Of a DNA stretch of 30,985 nucleotides, positions 24,759 through 30,985 are shown one piece after another. This stretch comes from Bacteroidales bacterium (lineage in GTDB: Bacteria; Bacteroidota; Bacteroidia; Bacteroidales; Bacteroidaceae), in contig SFCP01000006.1 in the NCBI GenBank assembly GCA_004558535.1, positions 1-30,985 on the forward strand. Direction: 5' to 3'. How positions within the stretch are numbered: position 1 is the first letter of the stretch; each line of letters begins with the position of its first letter. Made by a program: the position numbers and the translations under genes. The notes below the pieces were generated by a model. That model ran no database searches. It was given only the letters and a program-made list of their open reading frames with translations, and was not told the DNA's origin.

Positions 24759-24789
24759 CAAAATTACATTAAATTTCACAATATGCAAA
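24759..24789 (-). promoter_or_regulatory. Bacteroidota sigma-ABfr-type promoter for the cluster
   Basis: On the minus strand TTTG (24789-24786) is followed by a 19-nt spacer and TAATTTTG (24766-24759), a perfect match to the TTTG-N19-TAnnTTTG consensus. Transcription would start about 24752 and read into the ketoreductase at 24648. No second consensus was found in the short downstream gaps, so this may drive the whole run. Confidence 0.75.
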
Positions 24790-24833
24790 GGGTTGACTAT
24801 AAATTGGAGGCTTCCGGTGGCAATTGCATCCCC

Positions 24834-25895
24834 TTAAAGTGGCAAGTTTTCGTAAAGTTCGGCGGCGCATTCGCGGCGCAGGGGGTAGTTGCCGCGCAGG
24901 CGTTCGAATGCTTCGGGATGCAGGCGCAGGGCTTCGGTGTCGCGGCGCGGGTCGTACCATCCTAAGGGCTCGGAGAGGGGACGTGCATCGCCGCCGGGCA
25001 GGGCGGAAAAGTCCGCCGGCAGGGGTGGGGGCGCGATGTCGAAGTCCGGGGCGAGGCCGAAGTGGCGCGCCACGGCACTGAGGGCCATTTGGGTGCCGCG
25101 GGCCTTGCCGTCAGCGGAATAGCCGGCGATGTGGGGCGTGGCGATGTGGGCCAGGCGCAGCAGTTCGCGCGAGATGCAAGGCTCGTCCTCCCAGGTGTCG
25201 ATGACCGTGGGGCCTACGTGGCCCAGGCGGATGGCTTGCAGCAGGGCGGGGGTGTCGACCACTTCGCCCCGGCTGCTGTTGATGAAGACGGGGCGGCGGC
25301 GCAGGGCGGCGAAGAAGGCGGCGTCGGCCATGTGGAACGTGGCGTGCGGCCCCTGGCTGGTGAGTGGGGTGTGCAGGGTGACGACATCGGCGCGCCGTGC
25401 CACCTCGTCGAGCGAGACAAATCCCTCGCATCCCTCGCGCTCGGCCCGCGGCGGGTCGCAGCGTAGCACCCGGCAGCCCATCCTGTGGAGCAGGTCCTCG
25501 ACGCGTCGGCCCACGTGGCCCACGCCGACGATGCCGACTACGCAGTCGCGCAGCGGGGGCAGCAGTCCCTCGCGGCGCAGCAGGAGCAGCGAGCAGGCCA
25601 CGTACTGTGCCACGCTGCCGGCGTTGCAGCCCGGGCAGTTGGTCCAGCCTATGCCGGCGTGCTGCATGAATGCCGTGTCGATGTGGTCGTGGCCGATGGT
25701 GGCGGTGGCCACAAACTGCACGCTGCTGCCGCCCAGCAGGGCTTCGTCGCAGCGGGTGCGGGTGCGGATGATGAGGGCATCGGCGCTACGCACGTCGGCC
25801 GCTGTGATAGCTGCGCCGGGCAGGTAGGTAGCTTCGCCCAGACGGGCGGCGGCCTCGCGGATGTAGGGGATCTTGTCGTCTATGACTAAGTGCAT
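24834..25895 (-). CDS. pdxB: 4-phosphoerythronate dehydrogenase
   Basis: This 353-residue D-2-hydroxyacid dehydrogenase matches PdxB, which oxidises 4-phospho-D-erythronate in the DXP-dependent pyridoxal phosphate pathway. It starts MHLVIDDKIPYIREAA, a typical PdxB N-terminus, has the NAD-binding GVGHVGRRV (124-132), and the catalytic trio R209 (INSSRGE), E238 (TWEDEP) and H255 (ATPHIAGYSADGK). It is slightly shorter than E. coli PdxB at the C-terminus. It ends just before the cluster promoter and begins 15 nt after a stable hairpin, so it is probably not part of the polyene operon. Confidence 0.92.
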   Translation of the reverse strand: MHLVIDDKIPYIREAAARLGEATYLPGAAITAADVRSADALIIRTRTRCDEALLGGSSVQFVATATIGHDHIDTAFMQHAGIGWTNCPGCNAGSVAQYVACSLLLLRREGLLPPLRDCVVGIVGVGHVGRRVEDLLHRMGCRVLRCDPPRAEREGCEGFVSLDEVARRADVVTLHTPLTSQGPHATFHMADAAFFAALRRRPVFINSSRGEVVDTPALLQAIRLGHVGPTVIDTWEDEPCISRELLRLAHIATPHIAGYSADGKARGTQMALSAVARHFGLAPDFDIAPPPLPADFSALPGGDARPLSEPLGWYDPRRDTEALRLHPEAFERLRGNYPLRRECAAELYENLPL

Positions 25896-25909
25896 ACCGT
25901 TCTATATGG

Positions 25910-25945
25910 CAGAGGGAGCGAGCGCTGCGCGCATCGCTCCCTCTG
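25910..25945. terminator. Hairpin between the FKBP array and pdxB
   Basis: A perfect 12-bp inverted repeat (CAGAGGGAGCGA and TCGCTCCCTCTG) flanks a 12-nt GC-rich loop. It follows the stop of the last FKBP gene on the minus strand and precedes the pdxB start by 14 nt. There is no U-run after it, so it may be an attenuator or processing site rather than a classical intrinsic terminator. Confidence 0.55.
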
Positions 25946-25962
25946 TAGGTGGGACATATGGC

Positions 25963-26886
25963 TTACTGGCGCGGAGTGATGGCTGCGCCGGGCTTTGTGG
26001 ATTCAGGTGTTTTCACCTTGAGGACCTCCACCTTGAAGATGAGGGTGGCATAGGGCGGTATGCTCTGGTTGCCACGCTCGCCGTAGGCCAGGTCGTAGGG
26101 GATGTAGAGTTCCCAGGTGGAGCCTTCGGGCATCAGCTGCAGGGCTTCGGTCCAGCCTTTGATGACTTGGTTGCAGCGGAAGGTGGCGGGCTGTCCGCGC
26201 TTGTAGGAGGAGTCGAACACGGTGCCGTCGATGAGTCGGCCTTCGTAGTGTACTTCCACTTCGCTCGTGTCGGCAGCGCAAATTCCCGAGCCGGCAGTGA
26301 GCACGCGATACTGCAGTCCGCTGGGCAGAACCTTGACGCCTTTCAGCTGGGCATTGGCTGCGAGCCACTGGGCGTTGGCTATGCGGAGCTCGTTCTGATG
26401 AAATTCGATCTGTCGCTCGGCCACTTTCAGTGCGCTGTCGGCTTTGAGGGCGCTGGTGCCGTTGATGCCGTCGACCAGTCCTTCGATAAATTTGGCGGGG
26501 TTGGTGTAGGTCGTGTCGCGCTGGCCGGTAGCTTGGAGGTTGAGCGAGGGGATGACGTTCTTTTCGTTCATTTCGCCGATGCGCAGGCCGGCTGCGTAGG
26601 CCAGGACCTGTGCGCGGTGTTCCTCGGTCAGTCCCTGGTATTCACGGATGGCCTGCAGGGTGAAGGCCAGGTAGGCGCTGTCCACGCCTTCGCGCATCAT
26701 GAGGTATTGCTTCAGGCTTTCCGACTGTGCCACGCCCATGGCATAGCTGAACGAATCGGCCGGTACGGGCTTCACGGGGTTGACTTCGGTCACTTGCGGA
26801 GTGAGTTTCTTCTTGCGGGCACGGGCGCTGCCGTCTACGCAGAGCAGGGCAGCCAGTGCTACGAGTAATAGGGTTTTGAATTTCAT
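25963..26886 (-). CDS. Exported FKBP-type peptidyl-prolyl isomerase
   Basis: This 307-residue protein has a Sec signal (FKTLLLVALAALLCVDGSA), an N-terminal FKBP_N-type helical region with SYAMGVAQSESLKQYL, and a C-terminal FKBP domain containing VEVHYEGRLIDGTVFDSSYKRG and ELYIPYDLAYGERG. It would catalyse prolyl isomerisation and act as a chaperone in the periplasm, like FkpA. The ATG at 26886 is preferred over a 66-residue-longer frame because the signal peptide starts there. Last gene of a four-member FKBP array. Confidence 0.88.
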   Translation of the reverse strand: MKFKTLLLVALAALLCVDGSARARKKKLTPQVTEVNPVKPVPADSFSYAMGVAQSESLKQYLMMREGVDSAYLAFTLQAIREYQGLTEEHRAQVLAYAAGLRIGEMNEKNVIPSLNLQATGQRDTTYTNPAKFIEGLVDGINGTSALKADSALKVAERQIEFHQNELRIANAQWLAANAQLKGVKVLPSGLQYRVLTAGSGICAADTSEVEVHYEGRLIDGTVFDSSYKRGQPATFRCNQVIKGWTEALQLMPEGSTWELYIPYDLAYGERGNQSIPPYATLIFKVEVLKVKTPESTKPGAAITPRQ

Positions 26887-26954
26887 TGTATGAGTTTTTT
26901 TGTGTGTTACGGATTTGTGGATAAGGGTTGGGGTTGTCTGGCACCGGTCAGCCG

Positions 26955-27878
26955 TCAGCGGAAACTGATGAGCCGGAGCTTGAACACGAGGGGTGCATAG
27001 GGCGGGATGCCGTCGCTTCCCTGGCTGCCATAGGCGGCCTGCCAGGGCACGACCACTTCCCATTCGGCGCCGACGGGCATGCACTTGAGTGCGGTGGCGA
27101 CTCCGTTGATAAAGCTCTCGAGGGGCACTTCGATGGGTTCGGACGAGGCGTCAAATCGTGTGCCGTCCATCAGGCGTCCCTCGTAGGTGATGGTGACCAG
27201 GTTGCCGTCGGTGGGGTGGGGTCCCTTGCCGGGTTTGATCACGCGGCGGAGCACGCCGCCGTCGAGCTTTTCCATGCCGTCTTCGGCGGCCTTGCTCGCC
27301 ATGAAGTCCTCGGCGGCCTTGCGCTCACGGGCATATTGCTTGCCCATGTAGACGTCGCTCAGCCGCGCCACCAATTCGTTGACGTAGTCTCCGGCGTTCT
27401 GCTGTGTCAGGGGCTGTCCGTTGACACGGAAGTCGCTGGTGCCGAACATTTCACCGAGGAAGCCGGCCAGGAAGTTGCCGATGCTCAGATGGTGCGTGGT
27501 GTCGTTGCCGAAGACCATTTCCTCGGCGCGCGTCAGGATGTTGGTGCGCATGTCGAGTCCGGCTCTGTAGCCGATGAAGTAGGCCAGGGCTTCGGGGTCG
27601 TTCTGCAAACCGGCGCGCATGCCCTCGACGAGTTGTGCCACATAGGCGGAGTCGCTGCCTGCTTCGATGAGCATGGCCTGCATATCGGCTTTTGATGCCG
27701 AGTAGCCGCGTCCCAGGGCGTAGCTCAGCGAGTCCACGGCGCGCTCCTGTCCGGGGCGGAATGTGGTGAGTTGCTTCACGCTGTCCTGCGGGTCGGTCTC
27801 TTTTTGTCCTTCGCCCGAGCAGGCGTAGAGCAGTGGCGTGCAGAGGAGTATGGTCAGTAGGTAGATGAATCTTTTCAT
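26955..27878 (-). CDS. FKBP-type peptidyl-prolyl isomerase, predicted lipoprotein
   Basis: This 307-residue protein has a lipoprotein signal with lipobox LYAC (C20), an N-terminal domain with SYALGRGYSASKADMQAML, and a C-terminal FKBP domain (TITYEGRLMDGTRFDAS and WEVVVPWQAAYG). In the FKBP core the usual VFDSSY loop reads RFDASSEP, so substrate contacts may differ. It is expected to be anchored in the envelope. It lies 68 nt from the next FKBP gene and 184 nt from the previous one. Confidence 0.87.
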   Translation of the reverse strand: MKRFIYLLTILLCTPLLYACSGEGQKETDPQDSVKQLTTFRPGQERAVDSLSYALGRGYSASKADMQAMLIEAGSDSAYVAQLVEGMRAGLQNDPEALAYFIGYRAGLDMRTNILTRAEEMVFGNDTTHHLSIGNFLAGFLGEMFGTSDFRVNGQPLTQQNAGDYVNELVARLSDVYMGKQYARERKAAEDFMASKAAEDGMEKLDGGVLRRVIKPGKGPHPTDGNLVTITYEGRLMDGTRFDASSEPIEVPLESFINGVATALKCMPVGAEWEVVVPWQAAYGSQGSDGIPPYAPLVFKLRLISFR

Positions 27879-27948
27879 AGGTTCAATGCCTTTGCGCGGG
27901 TCGGCGTTGTGGCGCGGCCGGCACCGTAGTATGAAGGGGGTGGTAAAG

Positions 27949-28047
27949 GGGGACGAGCAGGCAGGCGACTTCGATTATCAAAGGGCCGTCTGGCAGCTGC
28001 CATGTGCTGTCGGCCGATTGGCGGAAGTGGCTTTCCTGCTCGTCCCC
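27949..28047. repeat. 13-bp inverted repeat with long loop between two FKBP genes
   Basis: Arms GGGGACGAGCAGG (27949-27961) and CCTGCTCGTCCCC (28035-28047) are perfect complements separated by 73 nt that include the palindrome GGCAGCTGCC. They fill most of the 184-nt gap after the FKBP gene at 28063-28992. The element may be a terminator-like or RNA-stabilising structure; no T-run follows on either strand. Confidence 0.6.
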
Positions 28048-28062
28048 GTGGTTTGTGTGTGA

Positions 28063-28992
28063 TTACTGTTGGGGAGCTGTGGGAGCGTCCTCGGCGCTCA
28101 GCACCTTGATGCGGAATACGAGGGTGCTGTAGGGCTTGATGTTGCCGCGTTCCTGCGCTCCGTAGGCCTGCGCAGAGGGAATGTAGACTTCCCATTCGCT
28201 ACCTACGCTCATGGCGCAGACGGCAGCGTCGAATCCGGGTACGAAGTAGCCTACGCCGGCGGGCATTTTGGCGGGATTGCCTACGTTCGAGTCAAACTGT
28301 GTGCCGTTGGTCAGTGTGCCGGTGTACTCGATTTCCACGTATTGTCCAGGTACGACCTTGGCGCCTGTGCCGGCGGTGATTTCCTTGTAGTAGACGCCGT
28401 CCTTGAGGGGCTTCACGCCGGGCTTCTTCTTCAGGTTGTTGAAGTAGTTCTGCTCGGCCTGGATTTCCTTGGTGTGTGTCTTTTTCATGCGGTCGTCGTA
28501 GATCTGCTGTGCCTTGCGCTGGTAGAAGGCCATGATTTCGTTCTGGTTCATGGGCTTGCCCTCGGCGTTCTTCAGGGCGATGGTATCGTTGAGCGCATCG
28601 AGGAATCCGGTGAGGATGTTGGCCACTTCGACGTGCTTGGTGCTGTCATCGCCGTAGACCAGGTTGTCGCAGCTCTTGCTGAGGTTGGTGCGGAGGTTCA
28701 CACCCAGCGAGGCGCCGAGATAGTAGGCTACTTCCTTTTTCTCTTCGGCGCTTTCGAATCCGTCGCGCACGCCGCGCAGGAATTCATCGACGTAGGCGGA
28801 GTCGCTTCCCATCTGCATGAGTGCGTCTTTCAGGCTTTGCATGTTGCCAACGGAGTTGGCGCAATAGACTGCACCCGTGGCATAGGTGATGCTGTCCGTG
28901 TCGGTTTTCAGTTCGGCTTGGTCCGAACCATTGTTACAGGCACTGAAGAGTGCCGTCGAGGCAACGAGTGTTGCCAGCAGGATTTTTTTCAT
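28063..28992 (-). CDS. FKBP-type peptidyl-prolyl isomerase, predicted lipoprotein
   Basis: This 309-residue protein starts with a lipoprotein signal ending FSAC (C19), followed by an FKBP_N-like helical domain (SITYATGAVYCANSVGNMQSL) and a C-terminal FKBP domain (VEIEYTGTLTNGTQFDSNVG and WEVYIPSAQAYGAQERG). The loop after the first strand has FDSNVGNPAKMP instead of the FDSSYRRG form of its relatives, implying a changed pocket edge. It is expected in the envelope. It follows the cytoplasmic FKBP gene by 58 nt. Confidence 0.88.
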   Translation of the reverse strand: MKKILLATLVASTALFSACNNGSDQAELKTDTDSITYATGAVYCANSVGNMQSLKDALMQMGSDSAYVDEFLRGVRDGFESAEEKKEVAYYLGASLGVNLRTNLSKSCDNLVYGDDSTKHVEVANILTGFLDALNDTIALKNAEGKPMNQNEIMAFYQRKAQQIYDDRMKKTHTKEIQAEQNYFNNLKKKPGVKPLKDGVYYKEITAGTGAKVVPGQYVEIEYTGTLTNGTQFDSNVGNPAKMPAGVGYFVPGFDAAVCAMSVGSEWEVYIPSAQAYGAQERGNIKPYSTLVFRIKVLSAEDAPTAPQQ

Positions 28993-29050
28993 TTTACTAT
29001 TGAGTTTTTTTGAGTGATATTCTGTGTAGTGAGTTACTCTCGGTGCGTGC

Positions 29051-29635
29051 TTAGAGGACTTCGATCAGCTCGACATCAAATACCAGTGCGGCGTAGGGCG
29101 GGATGGAAGCGCCGGCTCCGCGCTCTCCGTAGGCCAGGTTGTAGGGGATGAAGAAGCGGAATTTGCTGCCTTCGGCCATGAGCTGCACGCCCTCGGTCCA
29201 TCCGGCGATAACACCGTTGAGGGGGAAGGTGGCGGGCTCGCCGCGGCGATAGGAGGAGTCGAAGACGGTGCCGTCTGTCAGGCGTCCCTCGTAGTGGCAC
29301 TTCACGCTGTCAGTGGCTTTGGGCTTGCGGCCGCTGCCTTCGGTCAGGACGATGTATTGCAGTCCGCTTTCAAGGACTGTGACACCGGGCTTTTGTGCAT
29401 TTTCGGCCAGGAATTTTTCACCGGCTTCGCGTGCGGCTTTTCCCTTTTCGGCTTCGCGTGCTTGCAGGTGGGCGGCCACGTGGCCGTGTGCCTCGTGCAG
29501 GGGCATTTCGGGCGTGTGGCCCTGGAGTACGTCCTGTACGGCTTTGGCGAACTTGCCTTCGTGCAGTTCATTGATGCCCATTTCCTTCAGGTTGTTGCCG
29601 ATAACCATTCCGAGCGCATAGCTGAGTTGTTCCAT
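29051..29635 (-). CDS. Cytoplasmic FKBP-type peptidyl-prolyl isomerase (FklB/FkpA-like)
   Basis: This 194-residue protein has no signal peptide. It starts MEQLSYALGMVIGNNLKEMG, a short FKBP_N-type dimerisation domain, and continues into a full FKBP domain with VKCHYEGRLTDGTVFDSSY and FFIPYNLAYGERG. The ATG at 29635 is chosen because the longer frame upstream lacks conserved sequence. It is the first gene of the FKBP array and is preceded by a TAnnTTTG element at 29738-29745, which suggests that the array has its own promoter, separate from the polyene cluster. Confidence 0.88.
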   Translation of the reverse strand: MEQLSYALGMVIGNNLKEMGINELHEGKFAKAVQDVLQGHTPEMPLHEAHGHVAAHLQAREAEKGKAAREAGEKFLAENAQKPGVTVLESGLQYIVLTEGSGRKPKATDSVKCHYEGRLTDGTVFDSSYRRGEPATFPLNGVIAGWTEGVQLMAEGSKFRFFIPYNLAYGERGAGASIPPYAALVFDVELIEVL

Positions 29636-29737
29636 AATGGTAGTGGTATTCGTTTGTGGTGTTGGTGGTCGGGCGAAGGGGCGGCACAGTGGCGCCGCCA
29701 AGCGGCTTCGGCCCATTAATTACTTGATTTTCGGGCG

Positions 29738-29745
29738 CAAAATTA
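29738..29745 (-). promoter_or_regulatory. Possible -7 element for the FKBP array
   Basis: The minus strand reads TAATTTTG here, matching TAnnTTTG, about 100 nt before the FKBP start. No TTTG -33 box was found at 19 nt, so this is only a partial promoter match. Confidence 0.4.
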
Positions 29746-29788
29746 CAACTTTCTTTTCATAGCGTACGCGCCGTGCCTGCTTTTTTGG

Positions 29789-29796
29789 TATTTTTG
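29789..29796 (+). promoter_or_regulatory. Possible -7 element upstream of the sirtuin gene (distal)
   Basis: TATTTTTG fits TAnnTTTG and begins a block, TTTGCATAAGATAG (29793-29806), that is repeated exactly at 29858-29871. No clear -33 box was seen. Confidence 0.4.
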
Positions 29797-29852
29797 CATA
29801 AGATAGGCGGCGGCTCAGCAATCAGAGCAAGCTCTATTGCGTTCGCCTTGCA

Positions 29853-29871
29853 CTATCTTTGCATAAGATAG
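29853..29871 (+). promoter_or_regulatory. Possible sirtuin promoter -7 element within a palindrome
   Basis: TATCTTTG (29854-29861) fits TAnnTTTG and lies inside the inverted repeat CTATCTT-TGCAT-AAGATAG. The start codon of the sirtuin is about 55 nt downstream. The palindrome could be an operator overlapping the promoter. Confidence 0.45.
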
Positions 29872-29925
29872 AAGCCGGCACACGGGCCGAGCTACACCAT
29901 ATAATATTATAAAGAAGCAAGAGGT

Positions 29926-30636
29926 ATGAAGAAATTGGTCGTTTTGAGCGGCGCGGGTATGAGCGCCGAGAGCGGGTTCAGCACTTTCCGCGATGCGGGA
30001 GGGCTGTGGGAGCGTTATCCCGTAGAGAAGGTGGCCACGCCCGAGGGGTGGCAGGCCGATCCCGATTTGGTTACCGACTTTTACAACGGCCTGCGGCGCC
30101 AGCTGGTCGAGGCGCGGCCGAACCGCGGCCATGAGATTTTGGCGGAGATGGAGGCGGACTTCGACGTGACGGTCATCACGCAAAATGTGGACGACCTGCA
30201 CGAGCGTGCAGGCTCTTCGCACGTCATCCACCTGCACGGCGAACTGATGAAGGTCTGCTCTTCGCGCGACCCGGACAACCCCTTCTTTATCCGCACCCTG
30301 CCGCCCGACCACCTCGAGGTGGCCCACGGCGAACGTGCCGGCGACGGCTCGCTGCTGCGTCCCTGGATTGTATGGTTTGGCGAGGCGGTGCCGCGGTTGG
30401 CCGACGCTGCGGCCGAGGTGGAGCAGGCCGACGCCTTTGCCATCATCGGTTCGTCGCTCAATGTCTACCCCGCTGCCGGACTGGTGCGCTATGTGCCGGA
30501 GGGCGCGCCCGTCTTCCTCATCGACCCCAAGGAGGTGAAGGTGCCTGCAAACCGCGACATCCGCGTCATCCGCGACGTGGCCTCGACCGGCACGGCCGAA
30601 CTGCGCCGGCAGTTGCTCGCGATGCAGTCTTTGTAA
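29926..30636 (+). CDS. cobB: Sir2-family NAD-dependent protein deacylase (CobB-like)
   Basis: This 236-residue sirtuin has GAGMSAESGFSTFRD (9-23), TQNVDDLHERAG (85-96) and the catalytic histidine H104 in HLHGEL, followed by WFGE and GSSLNVYPAAG of the NAD site. It would remove acyl groups from lysine using NAD+. The four zinc-binding cysteines are missing: only C111 occurs in that region. At the acyl-specificity motif, Y53 matches CobB Tyr92, but the expected Arg (CobB Arg95) is Leu56, so desuccinylase activity may be reduced. It is the only complete plus-strand gene, transcribed away from the FKBP array. Confidence 0.9.
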   Translation: MKKLVVLSGAGMSAESGFSTFRDAGGLWERYPVEKVATPEGWQADPDLVTDFYNGLRRQLVEARPNRGHEILAEMEADFDVTVITQNVDDLHERAGSSHVIHLHGELMKVCSSRDPDNPFFIRTLPPDHLEVAHGERAGDGSLLRPWIVWFGEAVPRLADAAAEVEQADAFAIIGSSLNVYPAAGLVRYVPEGAPVFLIDPKEVKVPANRDIRVIRDVASTGTAELRRQLLAMQSL

Positions 30637-30692
30637 GCCTGTGTCCGAGGGGTGCCTGCCGCCTGTCCGGCGTGGGCCGCGGCAGGCGGAAA

Positions 30693-30817
30693 CTACAAGG
30701 CACTTGGAAAAAATTAGGAAGCACTTAGGAAAAACTACAAAGCACTTAGAAAAAACTACAAGGCACTTAGACCTTTGACTGCGCGGCCGGCAGTTGGGGG
30801 TACTAAGTGCCTTGTAG
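30693..30817. repeat. 21-bp-period repeat cluster downstream of the sirtuin gene
   Basis: Direct copies of CTACAAAGCACTTAG (some with GG for AG or end changes) start at 30693, 30714, 30735 and 30756, exactly 21 bp apart and joined by A-rich 6-nt spacers. A fifth, inverted copy lies at 30803-30817. It is the same unit and spacing as at 10608-10685 and 22536-22658. Confidence 0.9.
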
Positions 30818-30818
30818 T
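30755..30818. terminator. Possible bidirectional terminator made from repeat units
   Basis: Arms ACTACAAGGCACTTAG (30755-30770) and CTAAGTGCCTTGTAGT (30803-30818) are perfect 16-bp complements around a 32-nt loop. T-rich sequence follows on the plus strand (GTTTTTGTTT), and the minus strand likewise has T-rich sequence after its arm. It sits between the convergent sirtuin gene and the edge gene, as expected for a shared terminator. Confidence 0.6.
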
Positions 30819-30855
30819 GTTTTTGTTTGCTCCGGGCTTCGGGTGGCGGCTTCGG

Positions 30856-30985
30856 TTAAATCTTGTCCAGCCCCTTGGTGAATTTCTTCCAGTAGTAGAG
30901 CAGTGGATTCTTGTATTTCAGTTGTTTCCAGGGGCGGCTTTGGTGCGGGCGGTGCAGCACGGGCAGGTTGGCAAAGAGGTAGTTG
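30856..30985 (-). CDS. C-terminal fragment of a gene running off the edge (possible glycosyltransferase)
   Basis: The last 42 codons of a minus-strand gene end at a TAA at 30858-30856. The peptide ends in basic, aromatic residues (PWKQLKYKN, then LLYYWKKFTKGLDKI) and contains HRPHQSRPW. A His...Lys/Arg-Pro-Trp C-terminal motif occurs in some family 8 glycosyltransferases, but this fragment is too short for a firm call. The reading frame is open to the window edge and the gene converges on the sirtuin. Confidence 0.5.
   Translation of the reverse strand, partial: NYLFANLPVLHRPHQSRPWKQLKYKNPLLYYWKKFTKGLDKI

Noticed and set aside
24790..24833. Intrinsic terminator after pdxB
   Set aside because: Only weak pairing and no T-run could be found on the minus strand.
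29636..29925. tRNA or other structured RNA gene between FKBP array and sirtuin
   Set aside because: No cloverleaf or known RNA motif seen; the region is explained by divergent promoter elements.

Overview
The window reads as a high-GC member of the Bacteroidota, most likely order Bacteroidales; a Prevotellaceae-like host is only a guess. The evidence is a perfect Bacteroidota-type promoter (TTTG, 19-nt spacer, TAnnTTTG) at 24759-24789, A-rich leaders without clear Shine-Dalgarno sites, and the gene repertoire (multiple exported FKBP isomerases, PdxB, a Bacteroidota-style sirtuin).

About 80% of the window (24648 down to 9, minus strand) is one tightly packed run of 25 genes that resembles an aryl-polyene/flexirubin-type type II polyketide cluster. 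In transcription order it encodes: a ketoreductase (FabG family); a ketosynthase; a secreted protein of unknown function; an O-methyltransferase-like enzyme; an ACP; an LpxL-type acyltransferase; a hotdog dehydratase; a 4HBT thioesterase; a ketosynthase with a half-ketosynthase tail; an ACP; a second ketosynthase with such a tail; a small 4-TM transporter; a LolA-like carrier; another secreted protein; a second hotdog dehydratase; a family-2 glycosyltransferase; an MMPL exporter fused to a PlsC acyltransferase; two CrtI/RetSat-like FAD oxidoreductases; a B12-binding-type radical SAM enzyme; a small unknown protein; a secreted alpha/beta hydrolase; a third acyltransferase; a third ACP; and an AMP-forming ligase. 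Many neighbours overlap by 4-26 nt. The run reaches the left edge, so more of the cluster (for example an aromatic ammonia-lyase, absent here) may lie outside.

The inferred logic is that the ligase and ACPs load a starter, and the ketosynthases, ketoreductase and the two complementary half-active dehydratases build a conjugated chain. The methyltransferase, radical SAM enzyme and FAD oxidoreductases would then tailor it, the glycosyltransferase and acyltransferases would couple it to sugar or lipid, and the MMPL, LolA-like and small transporters would move it to the outer membrane. The product is not determined by sequence alone.

To the right (24834-29635, minus strand) lie pdxB (vitamin B6 synthesis) and an array of four FKBP-type peptidyl-prolyl isomerases: one Sec-exported, two lipoproteins and one cytoplasmic. 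A divergent sirtuin gene (29926-30636, plus strand) follows, then a convergent gene fragment at the right edge.

A short repeat family (15-bp unit CTAAGTGCTTTGTAG or its complement, spaced at 21 bp) occurs at three places: in frame inside the exporter gene, in the largest gap inside the operon, and downstream of the sirtuin gene, where it forms a bidirectional terminator-like hairpin.
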